From positions 1,004,001-1,068,000 of the forward strand of contig NZ_CP024199.1 in NCBI RefSeq assembly GCF_002844375.1: DNA of 64,000 bases, in the 5' to 3' direction. Numbering within the stretch: position 1 is the stretch's first letter; every line of letters starts with the position of its first letter. Shown piece after piece: positions 17,131 through 25,738 of the stretch. A program made the position numbers and the translations under genes. Under the pieces are notes generated by a model. The model did not search any database. It had not been told where the DNA came from and saw only the letters and a program-made list of their open reading frames with translations. The stretch is from Thalassospira marina. GTDB taxonomy: Bacteria > Pseudomonadota > Alphaproteobacteria > Rhodospirillales > Thalassospiraceae.

Positions 17131-17220
17131 GGTGCCTCGTTTATTGGAATGATTTGGATATGTCGGGCACTATGCCAAGCAAATTTTCATGCGTCCAATT
17201 CATTGGGTTCATGTGGTCGA

Positions 17221-18162
17221 TTACTTTTGTGCATCATTTATGATGGCCGGTTTGCCGGTGGCCGAACAGGCAACGATATTGGCAAAGCAATCAAGCACGG
17301 TATGGATATCGGGGCTGGTGACCCGGCGCACCATCACCACCTTCATCGGCCAGCTTGCATCGGCAATATCCAGAAGGGCAAGGTCCGGGGCGGAACGGCT
17401 GAGCTTGCAATAGCGTTCCGCCGTGATGCCATAACCAACTCCGGCCGCGACCATTTCAATTTGCAAATCAAGGGCGGAAACTTCGAGGATGGAATGAAAG
17501 GCAACGCCCTGGCGCTGTGCCAGCAAATTGCCCATGGCGCGAAAGGAACAGCCTTCGGGCAGCAGCACGATGGGGCGCTGGGCCAGTTCGGCAATGCTTT
17601 GGGGCGGGTTCGGGTCGTTGGCGGGGCCAATCGGAATGATCCTGTCATCAAACAGGGCATCAACCTGAATGGATTTGGGGAAATCGGTGCTGGCAACGCC
17701 GCCAATGCCGGTTTGCGGGTCGTCTAGCGATAATAATGCATCAATTTCGCCCCGACGCAAAAGCGGCAGCATTTCGCTGGCCCAACCCGATCGCAGGCTA
17801 AGCTGGCTTTTGGGGAAGCCGACATGAAGCTGGCGGATGGTTTCGGCCGTAACCAGGGGCGCAACCCCGTGTGAGACGCCAATTTTAACCGGGCCTTGGG
17901 GCGATGTGCCGGTTTTGACGATTTCGGTAAAACCGGCAAGACGGCGCAACAGGTCGCGGGCCTCGGCCAGGGCGCGCTGCCCGGCGGGGGTCGGGCGCAA
18001 TGGTTTCACGGTGCGGTCAAAAAGGGCGCAGCCAGTGCGGGTTTCAAGGCGCTGGACACGGCGGGTAACAGCGGGTTGGGTTAGCCCCAGGCGGCTGGCC
18101 GCCCCGTGAAAGGACTGTTCCTCGGCAACGGCGATCAGGGTTTGTAATTCGCGGGTATCCAT
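17221..18162 (-). CDS. LysR-family transcriptional regulator
   Basis: This 313-residue protein has an N-terminal winged helix (MDTRELQTLIAVAEEQSFHGAASRLGLTQPAVTRRVQRLE), typical of LysR proteins, and a two-lobed effector domain (GPVKIGVSHGVAPL ... LLRRGEIDALLS ... RPIVLLPEGCSFR ... VAAGVGYGITAE). Length is standard. It precedes the MFS gene on the same strand, so it probably senses a substrate of that transporter; that is inference from order alone. Effector unknown. Confidence 0.92.
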   Translation of the reverse strand: MDTRELQTLIAVAEEQSFHGAASRLGLTQPAVTRRVQRLETRTGCALFDRTVKPLRPTPAGQRALAEARDLLRRLAGFTEIVKTGTSPQGPVKIGVSHGVAPLVTAETIRQLHVGFPKSQLSLRSGWASEMLPLLRRGEIDALLSLDDPQTGIGGVASTDFPKSIQVDALFDDRIIPIGPANDPNPPQSIAELAQRPIVLLPEGCSFRAMGNLLAQRQGVAFHSILEVSALDLQIEMVAAGVGYGITAERYCKLSRSAPDLALLDIADASWPMKVVMVRRVTSPDIHTVLDCFANIVACSATGKPAIINDAQK

Positions 18163-18319
18163 TACCTACTCCGTTTATCCGTAAAACCGGCAGTCATGGG
18201 CAATGATGCAGCAAACTGATCGGTGTTCGCAATATGATTAAATTTGGTAATGGGTTGTTGGTGTGGCGTTAATGCAAGTACCTGATCAAAGGCAAAAAGC
18301 CTTAGGAATACGCGCTGCG

Positions 18320-19480
18320 TTATGCCGTATCGCCCTGCGCCTTGCGCTTGGCTTTGTAGGCGGCGGCTGCGGCGGTATAGCCCCCTTCGCCGCCATCCAG
18401 AAAATGGAAATGCGCGTCATGCACGGCCGAGGGGACAATGCAGGTCATGATCGCGGTTTTTTGCTGATGCAGGCCAAATTGGATATGACCGCTGGCTTCG
18501 TTTCGCGTCAGGATTTCGCGCAATTGTACCAGTTGCGCTGCGCTGCAACTGACCGTCATGAAAAGGGCGTCGCCGAATTTGCGATAATCGGTGTTTAGCG
18601 CGGTATAGCGGCGATAATGCGCCGGATCAAAGGTGCCCAGTTTCCAGCCGGTTTTATCAAGCACAAAGGCAAGGGCCGCCGTCAGAAACACCTTGGCGCG
18701 TGCCCCGAAAAGCGAGCCATCCTTGGGCCGGTTCGCGCGGGCTTCAAGGTTCAGTCCTTCGGGGGGAAAGCGAAAAAGCGGGCCGTTTTCGCCCACGGGA
18801 TGGGCATGGCGCGGATCTTCATCAAGCAGAAACAGGATATCGCGGACTGCGGCATCAAATGCATCGCGATCTTCCATCGGCAGAACGATCAGCGAAACGA
18901 TCGAGCCATTTTCAGAAGCCGCAATGGGTGACCAGCGGCAGGACAGCCCGGTAAGGTCCGGCTGGGTGCCGGGCGGGGCGGAATCAACATGGTGGTCATT
19001 GTGGGTTTTCATCTGGTTTTCGGCCCACTGAATGCCGCGCCCATTAAACATGGCATAGCTGACGGCATCGGAAACGGCATAGCGCGCCACACGAACATCG
19101 CGCCCGGCAGCGCGGATTTCAGCCATTTCAAACAGGGCGACACGCAATTCAAGCCCCAGATTTTCGCGGGTCCAGCGCCGGGTGGCCGCCATGGCAACGC
19201 GAATTTCATCCATCTGTTCGGGCGCGCAGGCAAAGCTGGCCCCATCGCCACCAAACATGAACGGATAGGCCGAATGCCCCAAAACATTGCTGACCGCTGC
19301 AATGACCGCAGCCCCCGCCATATTGACTTCCTTATAGCGCCCCTGTGCAATCGCCTCGGTCGAGGCGACGATATCGGCAATCCCAACATACCAGTTATCG
19401 GGCAGGGGGTGATAACTGCCGGGATCAAGGATATTGGCAAAGTCGCTAAAGGTCGGAATGGCAAGATATGAATTGGGCAC
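18320..19480 (-). CDS. DUF3095 protein, cyclase-fold-like
   Basis: The 386-residue protein matches the DUF3095 pattern as I remember it. Near the N-terminus GIADIVASTEAIAQGRYKEVNMAGAAVI resembles the first metal-binding strand of class III nucleotide cyclases (an Asp followed by a turn and S-T), and FMFGGDGASFAC matches the second (F-x-G-D-x-x). Between and after these lie helical segments and a basic tail (KAKRKAQGDTA). This suggests a divergent class III-type catalytic core fused to a C-terminal DUF3095-specific half; activity is unproven. It has no signal peptide or membrane span. The small slyX gene lies 54 bases upstream on the same strand and may be in the same transcript. Confidence 0.75.
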   Translation of the reverse strand: MPNSYLAIPTFSDFANILDPGSYHPLPDNWYVGIADIVASTEAIAQGRYKEVNMAGAAVIAAVSNVLGHSAYPFMFGGDGASFACAPEQMDEIRVAMAATRRWTRENLGLELRVALFEMAEIRAAGRDVRVARYAVSDAVSYAMFNGRGIQWAENQMKTHNDHHVDSAPPGTQPDLTGLSCRWSPIAASENGSIVSLIVLPMEDRDAFDAAVRDILFLLDEDPRHAHPVGENGPLFRFPPEGLNLEARANRPKDGSLFGARAKVFLTAALAFVLDKTGWKLGTFDPAHYRRYTALNTDYRKFGDALFMTVSCSAAQLVQLREILTRNEASGHIQFGLHQQKTAIMTCIVPSAVHDAHFHFLDGGEGGYTAAAAAYKAKRKAQGDTA

Positions 19481-19534
19481 GGCTTTCTCGTATCAGCGAA
19501 AAACAGGGGCATTCAGTGCCCGCTTTGCCCCTGA

Positions 19535-19753
19535 TCAATAATGGGGCGGCGGCACGTCATCTTCGGGGGCGGTCGTTATGAATGAATTCATGCGTTTTAT
19601 ATCTTCACTAAGCAGATGATTACGCCGTTCAAGAATATCAATCCGGTCCCACTGCTGTTTGATCATCATCGACATGTCATTCATCGCGATATCAAAGTGC
19701 GACAGGCGGGTTTCAAGTTCAATGATGCGGGCTTCGAGATCTGAATCTGACAT
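19535..19753 (-). CDS. slyX: SlyX family protein
   Basis: This 72-residue protein (MSDSDLEARIIELETRLSHFDIAMNDM...) is a coiled coil from end to end, with heptad spacing and the SlyX hallmark C-terminus PPPHY. The ATG at 19753 is used; a longer frame to 19819 would add 22 residues with no family support. The function of SlyX is not established. It precedes the DUF3095 gene on the same strand. Confidence 0.9.
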   Translation of the reverse strand: MSDSDLEARIIELETRLSHFDIAMNDMSMMIKQQWDRIDILERRNHLLSEDIKRMNSFITTAPEDDVPPPHY

Positions 19754-19889
19754 GGCGGGTATTTTATCATCCTGCAGGGTGAAACGGGGTGTTGGCCGGT
19801 GGTTTAACATGCCTGCCAACAGGGTAAAGTCAAATAGCGGTGAAAGCCGCCTTTAACAGTGCCCTTTGTTATATGGGGGCAAACACAAA

Positions 19890-19909
19890 CCCCCGGCAAG
19901 GGCCGGGGG
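19890..19909 (-). terminator. Terminator after the dehydrogenase gene
   Basis: An 8-base GC stem (CCCCCGGC / GCCGGGGG) with a 4-base loop lies 40 bases beyond the stop of the dehydrogenase gene. On the minus strand it is followed by TTTGTGTTTG. Confidence 0.7.
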
Positions 19910-19948
19910 TGCAAAGGGCATTAGTTGCCTGGGTGACCGGCCTTTGGC

Positions 19949-20833
19949 CTAGTCTTCCTCGTAAACGCGGATCAGGGCGGAATGGTCCAGATGGCCTTCG
20001 CCCATATCGATCAGTTCTTCGTAAAGTTCCATTGAAAGACGGGTCATGGGCAGTTCAAGGCCCAGTTCGCTTTCGGAAAATTCAAGCGCCTGATAAAGGT
20101 CTTTGCGCTGGGTGGTGGCCTTGCCGCCCGGTTCAAAATTGCGTTCGATCATGCGTTTGCCATGCTGCTGCAAAACGGTGGAATCGGCAAAGCCGCCCGT
20201 CAGGGCATCGCGCAGTTTGGCAATATCAACCCCGGCTTCTTCGGCCATGGAAAAGGATTCCGCCACGGCAGCAATGGTGATGCCGACAATCATCTGGTTG
20301 GCGGCCTTGGCGATTTGCCCGGCACCGGCCTGTCCGACATGGGTAACACGGTTGCCCAGCACCTTGAAAATACGGTCCACACGCTGGAAAATATCGGCTT
20401 CCCCGCCCACCATGATCGACAGGCTGCCATTTTGCGCGCCCAGCGTGCCGCCTGATACAGGGGCATCAAGCCATTCACCGCCCGCATCCTCGACGGCATC
20501 GGCAAAGCGGCGGGTCGCATCAACGGCGGTGGTGCCCATATCAATGACGATGGTGTCTTCTTCCAGGCCATCAAGAACGCCGTCTTCACCCATCAGCACA
20601 TTTTCAACCGCTTCGGTATCGGCCACGCAGATAATGACGATATCGGCATTGGCAACGGCATCGGCCGGGGTGGGCGCGGTTTCAACCCCCAGATCCTCGA
20701 ACATGTTCAGCGTTTCGGGGTTGCGGGTGGTGACAGTCAGCTTCGCACCTGCCTTTTCCAGATTAAGCGCCATATGGCGCCCCATAAGCCCCAGTCCGAT
20801 GAAGGCTATGTTTTCGCCTGCCAGTGCAGTCAT
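19949..20833 (-). CDS. NAD(P)-dependent 3-hydroxyisobutyrate-dehydrogenase-family oxidoreductase
   Basis: This 294-residue enzyme starts with the dinucleotide-binding motif IAFIGLGLMGRHMALNLEKAG. The family substrate-binding motif DAPVSGGTLGAQNGSLSIMVGG follows near residue 118, and the catalytic Lys lies in GAGQIAKAANQMIVG. These mark the beta-hydroxyacid dehydrogenase family (3-hydroxyisobutyrate, tartronate semialdehyde, 6-phosphogluconate types), which oxidise a beta-hydroxyacid using NAD or NADP. Which acid is used is not readable. The ATG at 20833 is chosen over 20953 because it sits just before the first beta strand and follows AGGGAAA. Single gene with its own terminator. Confidence 0.92.
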   Translation of the reverse strand: MTALAGENIAFIGLGLMGRHMALNLEKAGAKLTVTTRNPETLNMFEDLGVETAPTPADAVANADIVIICVADTEAVENVLMGEDGVLDGLEEDTIVIDMGTTAVDATRRFADAVEDAGGEWLDAPVSGGTLGAQNGSLSIMVGGEADIFQRVDRIFKVLGNRVTHVGQAGAGQIAKAANQMIVGITIAAVAESFSMAEEAGVDIAKLRDALTGGFADSTVLQQHGKRMIERNFEPGGKATTQRKDLYQALEFSESELGLELPMTRLSMELYEELIDMGEGHLDHSALIRVYEED

Positions 20834-21043
20834 GACGGTCGTTTCCCTTTGTCGTGCAGTCGTTAGCAATGACGGTATGCCGCGTAAAACACGGCACATG
20901 AAATTCACAGCAGCCCGGCGCAAAGAAACCGGACCCGCCACCGGGCCCGGCATATGCGTTGGAAAAAGATGCTGCCAGCTTACGGTTTAATGTGGCAAAT
21001 CAGCGTCGAAATCCGTGGTTTCCTGCGGCAATGAAAATTGCCA

Positions 21044-21457
21044 TCAGACATCGGCGGGGCGCAGATAACGGGCGGCCATGGCCCGTTCAATAGCAGCGCC
21101 AACCAGGCGGTCGATATCCAGACGGTGACGGATCAGTTCGAGAATGCGTAATTCTTCCTGGCTGATTTCACCATCCGACAGGACGATTTCACAGGCAAAA
21201 ACATAGGCCGTTTCACGCAGCTTTTTGGGCAGGGCATCGCGGATCAGAATCAGGGTGTTATCAAGGCCATCATCTTCGGCCAGCCGTGCGGCACAGTCAC
21301 GCGTGACCTCGGTCAGGCGTTCGCTGTCGAAACCGGCGAAAATGGGAAGATAACGCACCCGTCGTGCCATTGCGGAAAGTTCGGCATCGGTGATGTCATT
21401 GTCTGCAGCCGAGACCATAACCATCGTGTAGATCAAAGCGTCCTGATGGGAAATCAC
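21044..21457 (-). CDS. TerB-like (tellurite-resistance fold) protein
   Basis: This 137-residue protein is helical and matches the TerB-like pattern: DALIYTMVMVSAADNDITDAELSAMARRV near the N-terminus and RETAYVFACEIVLSDGEISQEELRILELIRHRLDID in the second half, the paired acidic D-x-D/E-I-x-x-x-E loops that bind metal in TerB. The start is a GTG at 21457 preceded by GAGGAGAA at proper spacing; a frame reaching 21976 is an extension without coding character. Role unknown; such lone TerB-like proteins are common and need not confer tellurite resistance. Confidence 0.82.
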   Translation of the reverse strand: MISHQDALIYTMVMVSAADNDITDAELSAMARRVRYLPIFAGFDSERLTEVTRDCAARLAEDDGLDNTLILIRDALPKKLRETAYVFACEIVLSDGEISQEELRILELIRHRLDIDRLVGAAIERAMAARYLRPADV

Positions 21458-21824
21458 CGTTGTTCTCCTCGATATTCCGGGTTTGACAAGGGCGTGCCTG
21501 CCAATCGGCGTGAAGCCTGATCGCTTTTTCAGGGTAGAACGCCAGCCGGTTGCCCGCAACTGTTTAAGGGGGCCACGCGATGAAAATTTTGCACATGGCG
21601 GATTTTTACAGTTTTGTTGCCAAAGGGATTTTCGGGATTGGCGCGAAAAATGGCGTAAAACTGCGCTTATCGGCTGTATTGATAAGAAATTTCTAAAATA
21701 AGTAAATGTGAAAGTATGAGGAATGCGGGGAATTGCCCAGTAATGCAAAAAGCCCTTTGCAGGGTGTTTGTGAAAAGCTATGTTCGCGCAGCTATAACAA
21801 AAACCGATGAACATAGCTGGGTAA
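21458..21824. other. Intergenic region between divergent genes
   Basis: These 367 bases separate the TerB-like gene and the PAS-GGDEF-EAL gene. The right half is AT-rich and contains a perfect 10-base palindrome AGAAATTTCT (21685-21694). I see no convincing gene; a 72-codon plus-strand frame (21483-21701) has no coding character. Confidence 0.6.
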
Positions 21825-24800
21825 ATGGGAGCCAATATTTCAACTGACGCCGCTTCGACAGTCGCGGCCCTGATTGCCTGTGACCGAGTGCCAGCGGCAG
21901 TCATTGCTCCTGACCGGCAAGAAATGCTGGTGAATGCAGCATGGGCCGGCGTGTTTGACGTGCCCGTGAGCGACAATACCCAGTGGCTGCCAATTGGCGA
22001 TTGTGTTCGTATTTCCGGTATTATTGACCAGGCGCGCGCATGCAGCGATCGGGTGGAACCCCAGGGCGAGACATTTGTCCTGCCCGTGGCCGAGCGCGAC
22101 CATAGCTATTTTCTGGGCTGGTGGCTGCCTGCTGATGGCGGAAATCTGATCCGGGTTGTGATGCTGACCCAGGAAGACCGGCTTGTTTCATCGGGTTTGA
22201 TGATTTCGCCTTTGCCGGTACTGGTATTGGGCCAGCAGGGCGAATTTCGCCATGGCAATGCGGCGGCCGAACTGATTGCGCTAGAGGTGGGATTGCCCAA
22301 TGTGGCGGCACTGGCAACACCCAATGGCCAGCGTCCCCTGAGCGGCCCGCCCGAAGAAGGCGAACATCTGCGTTCCGTGCATTACGGGCAGCGCATATTC
22401 CAGTGGCGACGGACATTTCTGGTTGATAATTGCGGAATTGCGCTGTTCGGGCGTGATTGCACCCGCGAAGAAAGTTATCGCCGGGCATTGGAACATGCGG
22501 TGCAGGGGATTGTCGACCTGGCACCGGACGGGCGAATGACATCGGTAAGCGATGCGGTGGCATCGCTGTTTGGCTATGACAATGCAGGTGCGGTCAAGCG
22601 CGCCTATCTTGCCAATCCCGAAAGTTTTTATGCCCGCGATGATGACCTGGTTGACCTGCGCCAGCATTTGCGTCGCGGCAACGGCTTTAGTGGCCGCGAA
22701 ATTGAAATGCGCCGGCACGATGGCAGCCAGGTTTGGGTGCGCATGAATGCCACCGTCATTCATGGCGAAGGCGGCATTTTGCTGGGTTACAGCATTACCC
22801 TGATTGACGTGACCAAAAACCGCCAGGCCGAACATGACCTGCGCCGCCGTCAGGAACGTTACCGTGCGCTGGTACAGACGGCAGGCAGCGTGATCATGTT
22901 CCTCGATACCGAAGGGCGTATTCTGGAATATAACCGCGAAAGCGAATGGACATTTGGCTATTCGTGGATGGAGGCTGCGGGCCGCAACTTTTTTGATCTG
23001 CTGGTGGTAGAACGCGAAAGACGCGCGGTTGCCCAGCGTATCAACCGCATGATCGCCGGTGAAATCATCAAGGACGAAGTGGTTTCGATTTGCCGCAAGG
23101 ATGGCGAAATCCGGCTTCTGCAATGGAACGTGCGCGCCCATTTTGCCGAAAATGGCAATGTCGCCGGTGTAATTTGCATCGGTCAGGATGTAACCGAGAA
23201 AACCGCGGTTGAACGCGCCCTGCGTCTGGCCGAAGAAAAATATCGCGGCATTTTTGAAAACTCGGCCGAAGGGCTATATCAGGCAAAGCCATTGGGGCCG
23301 TTACTGTCGGCCAACCCGGCCTTTGTTTCGATCATGGGTTATCGCGATGAACGCGACCTTGTTTTGAAAGAAAAGGCGGTTCGCGACGGGTTTTACCTGC
23401 AACCGGGCACGCGCCTGCAATTTACCGGGCGCCTGTTGCGCGATGGATATGTCCAGGGTTTTGAAGCCGAACTGCGCCGGGGTGATGGCAAGATCATCTG
23501 GATCGAGGAAAATGCCCGCCTGGTGCGCGATGATCGTGGTGTGCCGGTTCTGATCGAAGGGTCGATCACTGATATTACCGATCGTAAACGTTCGGAAGCA
23601 CGCATCCAGTTTCTGGCCCATCATGACGGGTTAACGGGCCTGCCAAACCGCACGCTGTTTCAGGAACGGCTGGCTGCCGCTGTTGCGCGGGGCAAACGCG
23701 AACATAGCAGTTTTGTCCTGATGCTGTTTGACCTTGATAATTTCAAGGACATCAACGACACGCTGGGCCACCCGATTGGTGATTTGCTGTTGCAGGGTGT
23801 GGGCGAACGGATGCGCGTTCGTCTGCGCAACGAGGATGTAGTGGCACGCCTGGGCGGCGATGAATTTGCAGTTTTGCTACATGACCCCGGTTCACCAGAG
23901 GAAATAGCCCTGGTCGCACAGCGCCTGATTGAGCGCGTGAGCGAGCGTTTCATGCTGGAAGGCAATGAAGTGCTGGTTTCGACATCGGTGGGGATTTGCG
24001 TTTATCCCAAGGATGGACGCGATGAGAAGGACCTGCTGCGCAATGTCGATCTGGCGCTTTATTGTTCCAAGGCCGAAGGGCGCAACCGGTATCATTTCTT
24101 TGAAACGCGATTGCAGCTTGAAGTGCAGGAACGCAAAGCCCTGGAACGCGACCTGTCGCGTGCGATTGCCAATAATGAATTCGAACTGTTTTACCAGCCG
24201 ATCATTGATGTGAAGGATCACCGCATTGTCGGGATGGAGGCGCTGGTGCGCTGGTTCCATCCGTCACGCGGGCTGGTCAGCCCGGTTGATTTTATTCCCG
24301 TTGCCGAACGCATGGGCATCATTGCCGAAGTGGGCAAATGGGTGCTGAACAATGCCTGTTTGCAAACCCGCGAATGGAATAATGCCGGGCTGGGCAAGCT
24401 TCTGATTTCGGTTAATCTTTCACCGCTTGAACTGGCCCGCCATGAAGACTTGATCGAAAGTGTCGGCGATGCCCTGCAAAAAACGGGGCTGGACCCGCAC
24501 CAGTTGCAGTTTGAAGTAACCGAAGGGGCAATGATGGATAACCCGCGCGAAGCGGCCATCACGCTGGGCATGTTGCGCAATCAGGGCATTCGTATCGCGA
24601 TTGACGATTTCGGCACCGGTTATTCGTCGCTGGCCTACCTGAAACGCTTCCCGGTGGATAAACTGAAGATTGACCGGTCATTCATCATCGATCTGGATCA
24701 GGAAGATGGTAATTCGGCCATTGTGCGCGCCGTCGTCTTTATGGCGCGGTCCTTTGGCATGTCGGTTAATGTCGAGGGCATCGAAACCGAAAAGCAGTTG

Positions 24801-24935
24801 GACCGTATCCGGGCCGAAGGTGTGGATGAATTGCAGGGCTTTTTCTTTAGCAAACCTCTGCCTGCCCCGGAAATGGAAGCATTATTGCAAAAACAGATTG
24901 GCGCGGGCCTGGTGCCGGGCATGACCACGCATTAA
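21825..24935 (+). CDS. PAS-GGDEF-EAL cyclic-di-GMP signalling protein
   Basis: The 1036-residue protein begins with a roughly 200-residue region containing weak PAS-like features, then three clearer PAS domains (about 220-330, 340-455 and 460-590), each ending in the DITxRK/DVTxK linker. The GGDEF domain carries an intact LGGDEF at about 676-680, so diguanylate cyclase activity is possible. The EAL domain carries VGMEALVRW at about 803-811, with the later DDFGTGYSS, so phosphodiesterase activity is also possible. No membrane span is seen, so it is probably a cytoplasmic sensor of small ligands or redox. The ATG at 21825 follows a weak GCTGGG site. It is a single gene ending in a good terminator. 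Confidence 0.95.
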   Translation: MGANISTDAASTVAALIACDRVPAAVIAPDRQEMLVNAAWAGVFDVPVSDNTQWLPIGDCVRISGIIDQARACSDRVEPQGETFVLPVAERDHSYFLGWWLPADGGNLIRVVMLTQEDRLVSSGLMISPLPVLVLGQQGEFRHGNAAAELIALEVGLPNVAALATPNGQRPLSGPPEEGEHLRSVHYGQRIFQWRRTFLVDNCGIALFGRDCTREESYRRALEHAVQGIVDLAPDGRMTSVSDAVASLFGYDNAGAVKRAYLANPESFYARDDDLVDLRQHLRRGNGFSGREIEMRRHDGSQVWVRMNATVIHGEGGILLGYSITLIDVTKNRQAEHDLRRRQERYRALVQTAGSVIMFLDTEGRILEYNRESEWTFGYSWMEAAGRNFFDLLVVERERRAVAQRINRMIAGEIIKDEVVSICRKDGEIRLLQWNVRAHFAENGNVAGVICIGQDVTEKTAVERALRLAEEKYRGIFENSAEGLYQAKPLGPLLSANPAFVSIMGYRDERDLVLKEKAVRDGFYLQPGTRLQFTGRLLRDGYVQGFEAELRRGDGKIIWIEENARLVRDDRGVPVLIEGSITDITDRKRSEARIQFLAHHDGLTGLPNRTLFQERLAAAVARGKREHSSFVLMLFDLDNFKDINDTLGHPIGDLLLQGVGERMRVRLRNEDVVARLGGDEFAVLLHDPGSPEEIALVAQRLIERVSERFMLEGNEVLVSTSVGICVYPKDGRDEKDLLRNVDLALYCSKAEGRNRYHFFETRLQLEVQERKALERDLSRAIANNEFELFYQPIIDVKDHRIVGMEALVRWFHPSRGLVSPVDFIPVAERMGIIAEVGKWVLNNACLQTREWNNAGLGKLLISVNLSPLELARHEDLIESVGDALQKTGLDPHQLQFEVTEGAMMDNPREAAITLGMLRNQGIRIAIDDFGTGYSSLAYLKRFPVDKLKIDRSFIIDLDQEDGNSAIVRAVVFMARSFGMSVNVEGIETEKQLDRIRAEGVDELQGFFFSKPLPAPEMEALLQKQIGAGLVPGMTTH

Positions 24936-24975
24936 AACCGGGGCAAGGGCTTTAAGCGCCATAGAAAATGCGAAA

Positions 24976-24999
24976 GGCGGCAAACGGGCCGCCTTTTTT
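24976..24999 (+). terminator. Rho-independent terminator after the GGDEF-EAL gene
   Basis: GGCGGC (24976-24981) pairs with GCCGCC (24988-24993) and is followed by six T. It lies 40 bases beyond the stop and just before the convergent Crp-family gene. Confidence 0.85.
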
Positions 25000-25019
25000 G
25001 TGTTTAAGGACAAAGGGTT

Positions 25020-25679
25020 TTACGCAGCGCGGTCATCCCAGAATTCGCCAGCATGATGAAGCAGTTCCTGCCGGTTGATACGCATTTGAATGCGATGCGG
25101 GTTTTCGGGCGGGGTCAGGCACCCCTGTCGGCGCAGGCTGGCAATGGTGCGGCTGGCGGTTTCGGTGGTAACCGAAACGATGCTGCCCAGTTTGTCACGC
25201 GGCGGGACAATGCAATGGTCGCGATAGGCCACCCACAATAAAAACCGGCAAATGCGGCGAATGGCCGTGCCGGTGCCGATATTGATTTTCCAGTAATGGC
25301 TGGCGATAACTTCGCGGCCCAGCAAATGCGAAATGGCGCGTGCCACCTGCAGGCTGATGGATTGCTGCTGGCGCAGGCGAAACAGCGGAATACGCAAAAG
25401 CCGGCTTTCGGCCAACGTTTCGCTGATCAGCGGTGGGCTGGTGGGCGATGACACGGCATCAAGCGCTTCAAGGCCGATAATATCGCCGGGGCGATAAACA
25501 CGGCAGATTTCGCGTTCCCCATTACGGTTGTAATACCCCTGAAGCACCAGCCCGTCCTTTAACAGATAGGCATGGTTCAGGGTTTCCTGTGCCGGTTCCA
25601 AAATGTGGCTGGCAGGCAGGGTTTGGGCTTTGTCATCGGCATAAGGCAGGATTTGGCGCAGGGCGTCGTCCGTGTTCAT
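25020..25679 (-). CDS. Crp/Fnr-family transcriptional regulator
   Basis: The 219-residue protein has a cyclic-nucleotide-binding-type beta barrel (AYLLKDGLVLQGYYNRNGEREICRVYRPGDIIGLEAL) followed by a dimer helix and a C-terminal winged helix with SVTTETASRTIASLRRQGCL, the Crp recognition helix. The N-terminal Cys cluster of FNR is missing, so it should not be an oxygen sensor of that type; the ligand is unknown. The ATG at 25679 has AAGGATCC upstream; the longer frame to 25712 is less likely. A hairpin terminator separates it from the PepSY gene, so it is probably its own unit. Confidence 0.9.
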   Translation of the reverse strand: MNTDDALRQILPYADDKAQTLPASHILEPAQETLNHAYLLKDGLVLQGYYNRNGEREICRVYRPGDIIGLEALDAVSSPTSPPLISETLAESRLLRIPLFRLRQQQSISLQVARAISHLLGREVIASHYWKINIGTGTAIRRICRFLLWVAYRDHCIVPPRDKLGSIVSVTTETASRTIASLRRQGCLTPPENPHRIQMRINRQELLHHAGEFWDDRAA

Positions 25680-25705
25680 GGCCGGATCCTTTTGTTTGCG
25701 GGAAA

Positions 25706-25728
25706 GGCGCACGACAGGGCCGTGCGCC
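25706..25728 (-). terminator. Terminator after the PepSY gene
   Basis: A perfect 8-base stem (GGCGCACG / CGTGCGCC) with a 7-base loop follows the PepSY stop by about 10 bases on the minus strand and is trailed by TTT. Confidence 0.6.
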
Positions 25729-25738
25729 CAAACAATGA

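Noticed and set aside
21458..21976. N-terminal extension of the TerB-like frame
   Set aside because: The extension has no coding character, and a GTG at 21457 with GAGGAGAA upstream sits exactly at the domain start.
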